The notes under the pieces: generated by a model | Told to the model about the DNA's origin: nothing | The model's database searches: none | What the model saw: the letters and a program-made list of their open reading frames with translations, nothing else | Position numbers and translations under genes: made by a program | Part shown: in pieces, positions 37,322 through 46,880 of the stretch | How positions within the stretch are numbered: the first letter of the stretch is position 1 | Layout: each line of letters begins with the position of its first letter | NCBI GenBank assembly: GCA_002238525.1 | Contig: MPMN01000012.1 | Coordinates: 1 to 53,619 of the forward strand | DNA: 53,619 nt | DNA from: Flavobacteriaceae bacterium bin25 | GTDB taxonomy: Bacteria; Bacteroidota; Bacteroidia; Flavobacteriales; Flavobacteriaceae | Direction: 5' to 3'

Positions 37322-37323
37322 AG

Positions 37324-38835
37324 TTACATGATTTTTGGAGTTATGGCTTTGGCATTTCGAACTCTTTCGATCAAAGAGCCAACACCAACAAAGTTAATGA
37401 TATTGAACAAGTCCGGGCCAATCAATTTACCAACAAGGGCTATTCGTAGAGTCTGCATTATAGATTTTATCGGAATTCCATTGGATTTACCCCAAGCAAA
37501 GAGAATGGTCTTGATTTTAGTTCGATCTTCATTGTCAGAAATCTGTAATTCAAAAAAATCTAAAATTTCAGTCCAATGATCGGAGTATACCTTTCTTGCA
37601 ATAGATAAGTCAATATCAGGAACGTTTAAAAACATCTTTGCCTCCTGAGTTAAATCGCTTGCCGATGAACACCTCGGTTTTATAATATCAATGATACCCT
37701 CTACTTCTTTTTGCGAATAAACCTTAAAGAAATCTTGTAGGAAAGGTCTGAATTCATCAATAATTTCGGCACTTTCCATATTGCTTAGGTGTTGCTGGTT
37801 TGTCCATTTTAGTTTTTCAAAATCTACAACTGCCGATTTTTTCTGAAGCCCAGCAAGCGTGAAATTCGAAACTAAGTCCCCCAAATTAAAAACCTCTTCT
37901 CGCTGGGACACATTTGGAGGACTCCATCCCAATTGAGATAAATAGTTGATGAGCCCTTCGGGTAAATAACCCAACTCTTTATACCCTTTAGTATCATCCC
38001 ATTTTAAGGCAAAAATAGGATAGCCATAAATTGCAGCATCACGCTTAGATAATTTTCCTGTTTTATCAGGGCCTAGTAAAAGAGGTAGGTGCAAAAAACA
38101 AGGAGGCTTCCAGCCAAAAGCTTGATAAATCAAGTGATGAACGGATAATGAAGGTAACCACTCTTCACCTCTGATTATATGGGTAGTCTTCATCAGATAA
38201 TCATCCACTATATCAGCAAAATGGTATGTTGGCCAACGATCTCGCTTCAAAAGAATTTTGTCTTCCAGAGTTGTGGGAGCAAAGGTTACTTTTCCCCTTA
38301 AAAAATCTTCTACCACCAGAGGTATTGGCTGATCTACTTTCAGACGGACCACAAAATCGGTCCTTTCTAGTTTACTTATGGAGTCAATGTTTCGAAACTG
38401 ATAATAAGGAGAATCAGGATTTAAGGAATTAGCTAAATCATTTCGATTGTGTTTACTATATAAAAAAGACTTATTCTTTTTTCTGAGACGATTCAATTCA
38501 GAGTGCGTATCAAAAGCCAAGTATGCTTTTCCATCTTTAAGAAGCCGATTGATGAATTCCAAGTAGATATCCAAACGATCACTCTGTCTATAGGGTCCAT
38601 ATTTCCCCCCAATATGGGGACCTTCATCAGGATTGATTCCCAACCAATGAAGCGTATCAATAATGTGTTTTTCACTTTGGGGATGTAATCTACTCCTATC
38701 AGTGTCTTCTATTCGTAAAATAAATGTCCCTCCATTTGCCCGAGCATACAAATAGTTGTAAATGGCTGTTCGTATTCCTCCCAAGTGTAATGGACCAGTT
38801 GGACTTGGTGCAAAGCGTACCCTAGGTTTCGTCAT
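37324..38835 (-). CDS. gltX: Glutamyl-tRNA synthetase
   Basis: 503 residues, usual length. VRFAPSPTGPLHLGGIRTAI (HIGH-type motif), FILRIEDTDRSR, IRGEEWLPSLSVHHLIYQAF and KLSKRDA (KMSKS-type) are all intact. The C-terminal helical anticodon-binding domain is present. It charges tRNA-Glu in the cytosol. A TACATTTG -7 element ends only 6 bp before the ATG, so the mRNA is nearly leaderless. SPFH follows directly. Confidence 0.95.
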   Translation of the reverse strand: MTKPRVRFAPSPTGPLHLGGIRTAIYNYLYARANGGTFILRIEDTDRSRLHPQSEKHIIDTLHWLGINPDEGPHIGGKYGPYRQSDRLDIYLEFINRLLKDGKAYLAFDTHSELNRLRKKNKSFLYSKHNRNDLANSLNPDSPYYQFRNIDSISKLERTDFVVRLKVDQPIPLVVEDFLRGKVTFAPTTLEDKILLKRDRWPTYHFADIVDDYLMKTTHIIRGEEWLPSLSVHHLIYQAFGWKPPCFLHLPLLLGPDKTGKLSKRDAAIYGYPIFALKWDDTKGYKELGYLPEGLINYLSQLGWSPPNVSQREEVFNLGDLVSNFTLAGLQKKSAVVDFEKLKWTNQQHLSNMESAEIIDEFRPFLQDFFKVYSQKEVEGIIDIIKPRCSSASDLTQEAKMFLNVPDIDLSIARKVYSDHWTEILDFFELQISDNEDRTKIKTILFAWGKSNGIPIKSIMQTLRIALVGKLIGPDLFNIINFVGVGSLIERVRNAKAITPKIM

Positions 38836-38840
38836 GGGGA

Positions 38841-38848
38841 CAAATGTA
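38841..38848 (-). promoter_or_regulatory. -7 element (TACATTTG) of gltX
   Basis: Reads TACATTTG on the minus strand, matching TAnnTTTG, just before the gltX start. The 38849-39415 gap has no clear gene. A 47-codon minus-strand frame (39099-38956) is open but unrecognised. Confidence 0.4.
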
Positions 38849-39415
38849 ATGCCTATAAATAATCCTTCGATATAATTTTACGATAAGCATGCTTTCGTTG
38901 GTTCTATTGTGGCAGGTTTTATACACAATAACTAAAAGGCTCTCTTTATTCTCTTTCATGCTTCCTCTAGTCTATCTCCTTTTTGGGTAATAGTTAGACT
39001 TACATAGATTATGCGATTATTTTTAAAGATCTCCTCGCCAACAGCGAATATATTTAGCGATGTTCTAACCTCCGCATTTTGCTCCAGTTCACAAGCCATG
39101 ATCAAAATCGCCAACGAGACCTTAAATTCCCTGATTTTTTTTGATTATTCTGTTGTTCAGGTATTGCCAATCCAACTGCTTTATCTAACCGTTACCAGTT
39201 GGTAGGGATTAGGTGTTCGGTAGTTTATGATGAATTTGAGTGGTTTCTTTGAAATTAAGAAAGCCAATTTATCTGCTCTAATATGGTATCTAATGGTTAT
39301 ATTTGCTCGTAGTAGGCATATCAAAAACAAGATAATCAAATATTCTGAACGATTACATTAAATCATTTCATTTCAATCAAAACAAAATAAAGTTACTAGA
39401 TCCCTTTTGTACAAA

Positions 39416-39838
39416 ATGGCTATTGAATTTCATGACCTTCCGAAAGAACTAAACTCAAATGAGTTAATTAAACAAATCAATACATTTATCAAGCAGAAAG
39501 GTGGTGTTATTGATAAGTTGTCAATCAGCTTTGTGAAAAGAGAAATAATGGCTGCAGTTCATCAACAGTTTCTTGATAATTATGAAACTGATACCATGAC
39601 ATTCAATTATGGAACAATTGACAACATTATTTCAGAGGTATTTATTTCACCATGGTTTGTAAAAAGATCCGCCGAAGCCTTGGGTGTCCCTTATCGAGAT
39701 GAATTGTTGAGAGTGGTGGGTCATGGTGTTTTACATTCTATGGGCTATAAAGACTATTCCGAAAAAGAAAAAGAGAGGATGAGGATCTTAGAAGATGAAT
39801 TTATTAATTTAATTCAATCTTCTGAAAACAATTCCTGA
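39416..39838 (+). CDS. ybeY: Endoribonuclease YbeY (rRNA maturation factor)
   Basis: 140 residues from ATG 39416; an upstream TTG at 39407 is possible but unlikely. The metal site reads HGVLHSMGYKDYSEKEKERM. The first two His ligands are kept, and Asp stands where proteobacterial YbeY has the third His (GYDH), as is common in Bacteroidota. Preceding DxxxxxVFISPWFV matches the family. YbeY takes part in 16S 3'-end maturation and ribosome quality control. A parS-like palindrome follows 6 bp after its stop. Confidence 0.9.
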   Translation: MAIEFHDLPKELNSNELIKQINTFIKQKGGVIDKLSISFVKREIMAAVHQQFLDNYETDTMTFNYGTIDNIISEVFISPWFVKRSAEALGVPYRDELLRVVGHGVLHSMGYKDYSEKEKERMRILEDEFINLIQSSENNS

Positions 39839-39844
39839 TACATA

Positions 39845-39860
39845 TGTTCCACGTGGAACA
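39845..39860. promoter_or_regulatory. parS-like centromere site (perfect 16-bp palindrome)
   Basis: TGTTCCACGTGGAACA fits the bacterial parS pattern TGTTnCACGTGnAACA exactly. It is intergenic between ybeY and mnmG. ParB binds such sites near the replication origin. No ParA/ParB genes are in the window. Confidence 0.75.
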
Positions 39861-40036
39861 ATACATTCTTTTTATAAATCATATGCAGTAAAGATTCATG
39901 TATTGGTTAGTATACGGTCAAAAGAGACTTTTGAGTAAAACAAAACACTCTTATGTTTGCTTTCTTTTAGAAGAAAGGTTTTTTAGACGATAGAAATCTA
40001 GAATAATTTTGATGCTCTCCTTTGAAAAGTTTGCTT

Positions 40037-41908
40037 ATGGTTGATAAAATCTATGATGTAGTGGTAGTTGGTGGAGGACATGCCGGTTGTGAAGCCGCGT
40101 CTGCAGCTGCAACAATGGGTGCCGAAACGCTACTGGTAACTATGAATTTACAGACTATAGGCCAGATGTCCTGCAACCCTGCCATGGGAGGAATAGCTAA
40201 AGGTCAAATTGTTAGGGAAATAGATGCTCTGGGCGGACTCAGTGGAATCATTTCCGACAAAAGTGCTATTCAGTTTCGTATGCTCAATCGTTCAAAAGGC
40301 CCTGCGATGTGGAGCCCAAGAGTTCAGTCCGATCGAGCTTTGTTTTCCGGCTGTTGGCGTCAAGCATTGGAAGATATAGAACAATTGGATTTTTATCAGG
40401 AGATGGTTAAGGAACTAATCATTGAAAATGATGCTGTAGCCGGAGTTAGAACGGCATTAGGTGTAGAAATTCGATCTAAGACAGTTATATTGACCAACGG
40501 TACTTTTTTAAATGGTTTAATCCATATAGGAGAAAAACAATTTGGTGGAGGGCGTGCAGGAGAAGGCGCTGCAAAGGGATTGACAGCACAATTAAATCAA
40601 CTAGGATTTGAAAGCGGGAGAATGAAAACTGGAACACCACCGAGAGTTGATGGACGTTCTTTGGATTACAACAAGATGGAGGAACAAAAGGGAGACTCAA
40701 AACCCTCGAAATTTTCTTTTTTGCCTGAAAGTCCTACCTTGGTAAAACAGCATAGCTGTTACATTACCTATACCGATTTGAGTGTACATAGTGAATTAGA
40801 AAAGGGATTTGCTCAATCTCCGATGTTTAATGGACGTATTAAAAGCATTGGACCTCGCTATTGCCCTTCGATTGAAGATAAAATCCACAGATTTCGAGAT
40901 AAAGCTAGGCATCAATTATTTATTGAGCCTGAAGGCTGGTCAACTGTTGAAGTGTATGTTAATGGCTTCTCCACTTCTTTGCCCCAACAAGTGCAACAAG
41001 CGGCTCTAAGAAAAGTAAAGGGTTTTGAGAATGTCAGATTCTTTAGGCCCGGATATGCTATAGAATATGATTATTTTCCACCCATACAATTAAATCATAC
41101 CTTGGAAACTAAGAAGATTGAAAATCTTTATTTCGCAGGTCAAATCAATGGGACTACAGGATATGAAGAAGCAGCAGCTCAAGGTTTAATGGCTGGTATA
41201 AATGCTACCCTTAAAATCAATCGAAAGGAATCGCTTATTCTAAAACGAGATCAAGCCTATATTGGTGTACTGATTGATGATTTAATTTTAAAAGGTACAG
41301 AGGAGCCCTACCGGATGTTTACTTCTAGGGCTGAATATAGAACTCTATTAAGGCAAGACAATGCTGATTTACGTCTGACCCCCATTGGTTATGATATTGG
41401 ATTGGCTTCAAAAAATAGATTCCAAAGAGCAGAAAAAAAAGAACAAAAATCAAAGCAGATGATTCAGTTTTTGAGAAATACCACTTTTGAATTAAATGCC
41501 ATCAACGAGATTTTACTAAAAAAAGAACTCCCTCTATTAAGACAAGCCGACAAGTTTATCAGGTTGTTATCCAGACCAGATATTGATAGGACCGACTTGT
41601 TGGATTTGAATCCGATTCAATTGTATTGTTTGTTAAACGACATTGAGGATGATGAATTTCAACAGGTTGAAATTCAGATCAAATATGGGGGCTACATCGA
41701 AAAAGAAAAGAGCAATGCTAAAAAACTCCAATCATTAGAAAAGCGCAAAATTCCACTCCAAATTGATTATCATCAGTTTTCAAGTCTCTCCTCTGAGGCC
41801 AAAGAAAAGCTGTCAACAATACGTCCCAAAACGCTTGGGCAAGCTTCAAGAATTAGTGGCGTGAATCCAACTGACATTTCTGTTTTGATGGTACATATAG
41901 CGAAATGA
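40037..41908 (+). CDS. mnmG: tRNA uridine-5-carboxymethylaminomethyl modification enzyme MnmG (GidA)
   Basis: 623 residues from ATG 40037 (TTG 40022 is an alternative). FAD-binding start DVVVVGGGHAGCEAASAAAT, then QMSCNPAMGGIAKGQIVREI and LGG, NGTFLNGLIHIG, RMKTGTPPRVDGRS, GQINGTTGYEEAAAQGL and MFTSRAEYRTLLRQDNADLR are all diagnostic. With MnmE it modifies the wobble uridine (cmnm5U34) of several tRNAs. MnmG often lies near the replication origin, and two parS-like sites flank it here. Confidence 0.95.
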   Translation: MVDKIYDVVVVGGGHAGCEAASAAATMGAETLLVTMNLQTIGQMSCNPAMGGIAKGQIVREIDALGGLSGIISDKSAIQFRMLNRSKGPAMWSPRVQSDRALFSGCWRQALEDIEQLDFYQEMVKELIIENDAVAGVRTALGVEIRSKTVILTNGTFLNGLIHIGEKQFGGGRAGEGAAKGLTAQLNQLGFESGRMKTGTPPRVDGRSLDYNKMEEQKGDSKPSKFSFLPESPTLVKQHSCYITYTDLSVHSELEKGFAQSPMFNGRIKSIGPRYCPSIEDKIHRFRDKARHQLFIEPEGWSTVEVYVNGFSTSLPQQVQQAALRKVKGFENVRFFRPGYAIEYDYFPPIQLNHTLETKKIENLYFAGQINGTTGYEEAAAQGLMAGINATLKINRKESLILKRDQAYIGVLIDDLILKGTEEPYRMFTSRAEYRTLLRQDNADLRLTPIGYDIGLASKNRFQRAEKKEQKSKQMIQFLRNTTFELNAINEILLKKELPLLRQADKFIRLLSRPDIDRTDLLDLNPIQLYCLLNDIEDDEFQQVEIQIKYGGYIEKEKSNAKKLQSLEKRKIPLQIDYHQFSSLSSEAKEKLSTIRPKTLGQASRISGVNPTDISVLMVHIAK

Positions 41909-41913
41909 AGCAT

Positions 41914-41929
41914 TGTTTCACATGAAACA
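41914..41929. promoter_or_regulatory. Second parS-like site, one mismatch
   Basis: TGTTTCACATGAAACA differs from the consensus TGTTTCACGTGAAACA at one central base. It overlaps the start codon of the methyltransferase gene (ATG 41922). About 2.07 kb from the perfect site. Confidence 0.6.
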
Positions 41930-42785
41930 TCGGAAATCTAAATTTCTGTTCCGCACCAAAGATTTTGCTCAAAGCCGGGAATATTTTGACATCTACTGGG
42001 ATGATTTAAAGAAGGTGGGATGGACAGATTTAAAAAACACAGATAATTTAGAGAAGTATTATTCTCAAAACTACTGCCCCCATAGTTTGAATTCAGTTTC
42101 TTTACAAGACCGATTCTACAAAATGGTTCGCAGGTGGATGTGTTGGGTTAAATGGAAGATGTTCAGGTCCTTTTTGAATGTAAAACATCCCAAGATTCTG
42201 GACTTCGGAGCAGGGACTGGTTATTTTGCTGATTACCTAAAAAAACGTGGTTTAAAGGTTGACCTAGTAGAATCAAACCAAAATGCCTATAAACAATGTC
42301 AAGAAAAGGGACACTCGGTCTATCTGAATTTATGTGATGTCCCTTCCAATGCTAGTTACCAGGTGATTACCCTTTGGCATGTTTTAGAACATCTACCCAA
42401 TCCATGGAATGAAATCAAAGAATTAGACAAACTTCTTGAAGATAATGGGGTACTGGTTATTGCCGTGCCAAATTTTAAATCATTTGACGCTAAAAAATAT
42501 AAAGACCATTGGGCTGCTTTAGATGTGCCTCGGCATTTGTGGCATTTTACCCCGTCAGGCCTATTGAACCTACTGGAGCAAGCAGGATTTAAGCTTGTTA
42601 AAAAAAGAACCTTATTTTTTGACAGCTTTTATATCAGCCAGCTATCTGAAAAATACAAAGGATCCAAATTATGGATAGTTAAAGGTCTGTTTTTCGGCGC
42701 AATTTCTAATGTTGTCGGCCAATTTACGGGGAATTTCAGCTCAATGGTATTTATTGCCCAGAAAAACCTCCGCAATTATAGGTAA
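41922..42785 (+). CDS. Class I SAM-dependent methyltransferase
   Basis: 287 residues from ATG 41922; the codon lies inside the parS-like palindrome. The SAM-binding region is clear: ILDFGAGTGYFADYLKKRGL then KVDLVE, VITLWHVLEHLPNPWNEIKE and LEDNGVLVIAVPNF, followed by CPRHLWHFTPSGL-like DVPRHLWHFTPSGLLNLLEQ. This resembles the Methyltransf_23 / UbiG-like group. The substrate is not predictable. It follows mnmG by 13 bp and overlaps convergent holB by 10 bp. Confidence 0.85.
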   Translation: MKHRKSKFLFRTKDFAQSREYFDIYWDDLKKVGWTDLKNTDNLEKYYSQNYCPHSLNSVSLQDRFYKMVRRWMCWVKWKMFRSFLNVKHPKILDFGAGTGYFADYLKKRGLKVDLVESNQNAYKQCQEKGHSVYLNLCDVPSNASYQVITLWHVLEHLPNPWNEIKELDKLLEDNGVLVIAVPNFKSFDAKKYKDHWAALDVPRHLWHFTPSGLLNLLEQAGFKLVKKRTLFFDSFYISQLSEKYKGSKLWIVKGLFFGAISNVVGQFTGNFSSMVFIAQKNLRNYR

Positions 42786-43912
42786 AGCAAAGATGACAAT
42801 TTTAAGGCGATACTAGTAAAGACCATGTGGCTATGTGAGTTTCGAATCAGATAGGTAATATGATCTTCTATGACTTTGATCATTTGGATATAATTTCTTT
42901 CATGAACATAGGGGGCAAACCGTGTAAGGTTAAACCCGCTTTCAGATTGGTGATAGACCAGGGAATTTAGTTCGCAATTTGTTAAATACGCTTGTCTGAG
43001 CAATTCAATGCCAATTAGAAGCAATCCTTTTTGGTTTTCTTTTTGTAAGAGTGTTATTTTATCTATGGTTTTGAGAAGTTTGTGCCATTTGAAATGGTTT
43101 TTTCCAAAATCAAATGAATTGCGGAGAAATTCAACAAAGAGTTGTTCTATAGGCTTGTTGTGTGTGGTTAGGTTGAGAATATCAATTAGTTGACTTACAC
43201 TGCCTCTTGAAGTTCGTAGATCAAAGTTATGTGGGGGATTTAATTTTTTGAAGGCTACAAATTGTTGTATAGAATCTAAGTCAACGGGAGGCATATCAAT
43301 GAACTGACATCTTGAAATGATGGTAGGGAGTAATGAAGATTTTAGTTGAGCTACGAGTAAAAAATAGGTGTTGGATGGAGGTTCTTCCAATAGTTTTAAA
43401 ATTTTATTGGAGGCCGTCTCATTCATTTTGTCAAGACCCCAAATAACACAAACTCTATTGCCTCCTAGAAAAGAGGTCAGACTTAACGAAGACTGAAGGG
43501 TTTGAATTTCTTTAACTGGTATGATGCCTTGTTTTACACCTAGGTCAGCATGGGACAACCATTGGGTATAGGAAGCATAAGGGTTGAGGTTAACAAATTT
43601 AAGCCACTGTTGAAAAAAGGATTTTGTGTCAGCAGACTTCACTTGAGCTAAAGGAAAAAGAGCATGAAAATCGGGATGCTCTAACAGCCTATGAAACGAC
43701 ACGTTTTTTTGTTGGAGTTTATCAGCTAGTTGTTCTTGGGAATAAAGCAATAAGATAGCACAGTACAGTGCTAAGGGTAAGCCTCCGTATCCATTTTCAT
43801 CAATAAATAATTGGGCGTGGGGTTGTGTTTTAGATAGAATTGCTGCCTTTAGAGGTTCTAGTATGTGCTTTTGACCTGCTATTTCTTTTTCGATATCGGC
43901 GGCAGCATTCAT
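42776..43912 (-). CDS. holB: DNA polymerase III subunit delta'
   Basis: 378 residues. Features of clamp-loader delta' proteins: opening IAGQKHILEPLKAAI, PHAQLFIDENGYGGLPLALY in place of a normal Walker A (delta' is usually not an ATPase), VCVIWGLDKMNETASNKILK LLEEPPSNTYFLLV, and LLPTIISRCQFI (SRC motif carrying the arginine finger). It is part of the replicative clamp loader. Minus strand, alone. Confidence 0.88.
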   Translation of the reverse strand: MNAAADIEKEIAGQKHILEPLKAAILSKTQPHAQLFIDENGYGGLPLALYCAILLLYSQEQLADKLQQKNVSFHRLLEHPDFHALFPLAQVKSADTKSFFQQWLKFVNLNPYASYTQWLSHADLGVKQGIIPVKEIQTLQSSLSLTSFLGGNRVCVIWGLDKMNETASNKILKLLEEPPSNTYFLLVAQLKSSLLPTIISRCQFIDMPPVDLDSIQQFVAFKKLNPPHNFDLRTSRGSVSQLIDILNLTTHNKPIEQLFVEFLRNSFDFGKNHFKWHKLLKTIDKITLLQKENQKGLLLIGIELLRQAYLTNCELNSLVYHQSESGFNLTRFAPYVHERNYIQMIKVIEDHITYLIRNSHSHMVFTSIALKLSSLLYL

Positions 43913-44177
43913 TATAGCATGATCATCAGAGAGATGAAAAAATAAAATTTACGGGTCAAATTTCGTTAATTTAATGTAGATTATGAAGCAGTTAATCAAT
44001 CAGTCCTTTTTGCTTAATAATTGTATAGTCTCAAAGAAAGCAGTAGAGCCATTCAAATAAGTATTGATATATGGTTTGCACAGTTTTGGGTACGCTGTGG
44101 AACTATTTCACAAGAAAGTTATTTGAACCCTCCATATTAAAGGCAGTAGAGACAGAATAACAAATCACAGGTATAGT

Positions 44178-44185
44178 TACATTTG
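44178..44185 (+). promoter_or_regulatory. -7 element (TACATTTG) upstream of the PGK gene
   Basis: Perfect TAnnTTTG 84 bp before ATG 44269. No good -33 element seen. The rest of 43913-44268 shows no RNA gene or ORF of note. Confidence 0.4.
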
Positions 44186-44268
44186 AATCCCTACTATATT
44201 TCTTTATTTTAGTCTGAGATTATTGTGAGAAAATCTCACTAGAAATCAAGAATAAACATCAAAGTAAA

Positions 44269-45819
44269 ATGAATTCAACTACCAAGTCTGCATCTATTGA
44301 AAAATCTATCTATCAGGTAATTGACCAAGCACAATTTTGTCATTTAAGGCTTTGTTCAGGAGAAATCATAGATCATGTTCAAGGTTTTTTGATAAATCCC
44401 ATAAATCAAGAGAATAACAGATTTGTTGTTTTTACCCAAAAGGATAGTGGGTTTTTAAAACAACTAAACCCCGGAAGCCAATCGGAAATTTCATTTGTCC
44501 ACTCTGGAAAGTACTATTTAAATGAAGATGCACAAAAAAAGGCTCCCGTTTATTTTATTGAATCAGTAAAGAAAGTTAACCATAATCCCTCGGCCATTGA
44601 GAGTCAGTTGGGTTTTGATAGGATTATTGGAAATCGACTCCAACCAGGATTGGATTTTACCGGACAAAAAGTGGTCGTAAGAGTAGATTTTAATGTTCCG
44701 TTAGATGAGCAGTTTAACGTGACAGACCCAACCAGAATTTTAGCAGCAAAGCCCACGATTGATTTTATACTACAGAATGGAGGCAGCTGTGTTTTGGTGT
44801 CGCATTTGGGAAGACCAAAGGGAAAGGAATCGAGATACTCCTTAAAGCATATTGTTTCTAAAGTTTCTGAATCTTTACAAAAGCCAATAAAATTTCATGA
44901 AGATTGCATTGGTTCAAAAGCAGTTTCTACGGCACAGGATCTTGAAAAAGGCGAAATTCTGATGATGGAAAATCTTCGTTTTTATAAGGAAGAAACCTCA
45001 GGGGATAAGGAATTTGCAAGGGAATTAGCCAAGCTGGGAAGCATATACGTCAATGATGCTTTTGGGACAGCCCATAGAGCACATGCATCAACAACTGTTA
45101 TGGCTCAATATTTTGGGAGGAAAAAATACTTTGGTAAGCTATTGGAATCAGAATTGTTGGCTACAGAAAAGGTAATAAAGACAGGAAAGCCTCCAGTTGT
45201 GGTTATTTTAGGAGGTGCTAAGGTATCAACCAAAATTCCGATTTTAGAAAGTATGATGCAGATTGCAGATCACATTATTGTTGGGGGTGGTATGGTCTAT
45301 ACCTTTAAAAAGGCCTTAGGGGGTAAAATTGGAAATTCAATTTGTGAAGATAAGTACCTAGATTATTGTTTGAAAGTTCTTCAGAAAGCCAAAAAGCTAG
45401 GAGTAGAGATCCATCTGCCAATTGATACACTGGCTGGAGATAGTTTTTCTAATGATGCTAATCGCAAAGAGTTCCCGAGCGATCAAATTGGGGAACAATT
45501 CGAAGGTATGGACTCTGGACCTCAGACCTTGGAGTACTTTATTTCCATTATCAACAAGTGCCAAACTATTCTTTGGAATGGACCTATTGGGGTTTTTGAA
45601 TTTCCTAATTTTGCTCAGGGAACCATGAGAATTGGGCAGGCTATAGGGCAAAGAACAAGACAAGGTGCTTTTTCCCTTGTGGGGGGCGGAGACTCGGTTT
45701 CGGCAGTAAAACAATTCAATTTAGCCCAGCAGATGAGTTATGTTTCAACAGGTGGAGGTGCAATGTTAGAAAGTCTGGAAGGGAAAACCCTTCCAGGAAT
45801 CAAAGCATTATTAGAATAG
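44269..45819 (+). CDS. pgk: Phosphoglycerate kinase with an extra N-terminal domain
   Basis: 516 residues; ordinary bacterial PGK has about 395. From residue about 125 the PGK core is complete: KVVVRVDFNVPLD, VLVSHLGRPKG, LMMENLRFYKEE, YVNDAFGTAHRAHAST, VVILGGAKVSTKIP, WNGPIGVFEFPNFAQGT and LVGGGDSVSAV plus the end STGGGAMLESLEGK. It makes ATP from 1,3-bisphosphoglycerate. The first ~120 residues (SIYQVIDQAQFCHLRL, NNRFVVFTQKDSGFLKQLNP, SEISFVHSGKYYLNEDA) look like a pyridoxamine-phosphate-oxidase/FMN split-barrel fold, though weakly. The frame is continuous, so this is a genuine fusion or a fused neighbour. A lipoprotein gene follows after 1 bp. Confidence 0.88.
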   Translation: MNSTTKSASIEKSIYQVIDQAQFCHLRLCSGEIIDHVQGFLINPINQENNRFVVFTQKDSGFLKQLNPGSQSEISFVHSGKYYLNEDAQKKAPVYFIESVKKVNHNPSAIESQLGFDRIIGNRLQPGLDFTGQKVVVRVDFNVPLDEQFNVTDPTRILAAKPTIDFILQNGGSCVLVSHLGRPKGKESRYSLKHIVSKVSESLQKPIKFHEDCIGSKAVSTAQDLEKGEILMMENLRFYKEETSGDKEFARELAKLGSIYVNDAFGTAHRAHASTTVMAQYFGRKKYFGKLLESELLATEKVIKTGKPPVVVILGGAKVSTKIPILESMMQIADHIIVGGGMVYTFKKALGGKIGNSICEDKYLDYCLKVLQKAKKLGVEIHLPIDTLAGDSFSNDANRKEFPSDQIGEQFEGMDSGPQTLEYFISIINKCQTILWNGPIGVFEFPNFAQGTMRIGQAIGQRTRQGAFSLVGGGDSVSAVKQFNLAQQMSYVSTGGGAMLESLEGKTLPGIKALLE

Positions 45820-45820
45820 G

Positions 45821-46795
45821 ATGCGTTTTATTTGTTATTCTGCCTTATTGATTCTACTACTTACTTCTTGTAAAAGCGGTGGAGAGGGTTATATTCCAAG
45901 GTCAAGTGGTAATATCAATAATGTTACCATCGTGATGAAGGAAAGTCTCTGGAATGGAGATTTGGGACATATAGTAAGAGATTCTTTGCAGACAGCCTAT
46001 ATAGGACTTCCGTGGGATGAACCTCAGTTTACGCTTCATCATTTGGTTCCTCAAGCCTTTACAGGTTTTGCACGTCAAAGCAGAAATGTCATTCAATTTG
46101 CCACCGACAGCGTTCCGCAATTTAGATTGGCTCAGGATCAGTTTGCTAGGCCCCAGCTTTTTGCTTTGATTACTGGTGGAGATTCCGAATCACAGAAGAA
46201 GTTATTTAGTTCCAATTTAAATCAGTTGCGGAAATTGATTTTGGAAAATGAGCAAAAGGAAAAAATTAGGAGAATTAATCAATCTCCTAGCAAATCTATA
46301 GAACTGAAAGATCGATTTCGTATTGAATTGACCTATCCAACGGCATATCAAACTTTAAAAGACACAACCAATTTTGTATGGATTCAAAAGCCGATCCCAA
46401 AAGGACATATGAATTTGATTGCCTATAGCCTTAATCTTACATCTCTTGATGGGCCAACTCGCACAAGGATACCTGCTATAAGAGATTCCATAGGGGGAGT
46501 TTACCTACCTGGCAGACTAGAGGAAACCTACATGATAACGGAACAAGCATATAGACCCTATTATTTTACCACAACACTCGGTGGCTTACCAGGATATCTT
46601 ACCAAAGGTATGTGGGAAGTCAAAGGAGATTATATGGCTGGACCTTTCGTAAACTATATGTTGAGAGATAGCCTTAATAATCGCTGGATAGTAATTGAGG
46701 GCTTTACATTTGCTCCTAATTCAAATAAAAGGGACAATATGTTTGAATTGAACTCTATACTCAGCACATTAGAAGTACATTGGGATTCCAATTAG
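45821..46795 (+). CDS. DUF4837 family lipoprotein
   Basis: 324 residues with a lipoprotein signal (MRFICYSALLILLLTSC). Typical features of the Bacteroidota-restricted DUF4837 family: VTIVMKESLWNGDLGHIVRD, an RNVIxF region, LTYPTAYQTLKDTTNFVWIQ, and a C-terminal WEVKGDYMAGPFVNYMLRD with IEGFTFAP. Function unknown; envelope location predicted. It starts 1 bp after the PGK stop, so it is co-expressed with a glycolytic enzyme. Confidence 0.85.
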   Translation: MRFICYSALLILLLTSCKSGGEGYIPRSSGNINNVTIVMKESLWNGDLGHIVRDSLQTAYIGLPWDEPQFTLHHLVPQAFTGFARQSRNVIQFATDSVPQFRLAQDQFARPQLFALITGGDSESQKKLFSSNLNQLRKLILENEQKEKIRRINQSPSKSIELKDRFRIELTYPTAYQTLKDTTNFVWIQKPIPKGHMNLIAYSLNLTSLDGPTRTRIPAIRDSIGGVYLPGRLEETYMITEQAYRPYYFTTTLGGLPGYLTKGMWEVKGDYMAGPFVNYMLRDSLNNRWIVIEGFTFAPNSNKRDNMFELNSILSTLEVHWDSN

Positions 46796-46880
46796 CATTT
46801 AATTCGTTGTTGGTGAATTGAAGTTTAGCCTATAAGGTTTACCCGATATACACCTCTCATACATATCTTTCTTATGGGTT

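Noticed and set aside
38956-39099. 47-codon minus-strand frame with protein-like composition
   Set aside because: No family recognised, no clear start context and upstream stops; not enough to call a gene.
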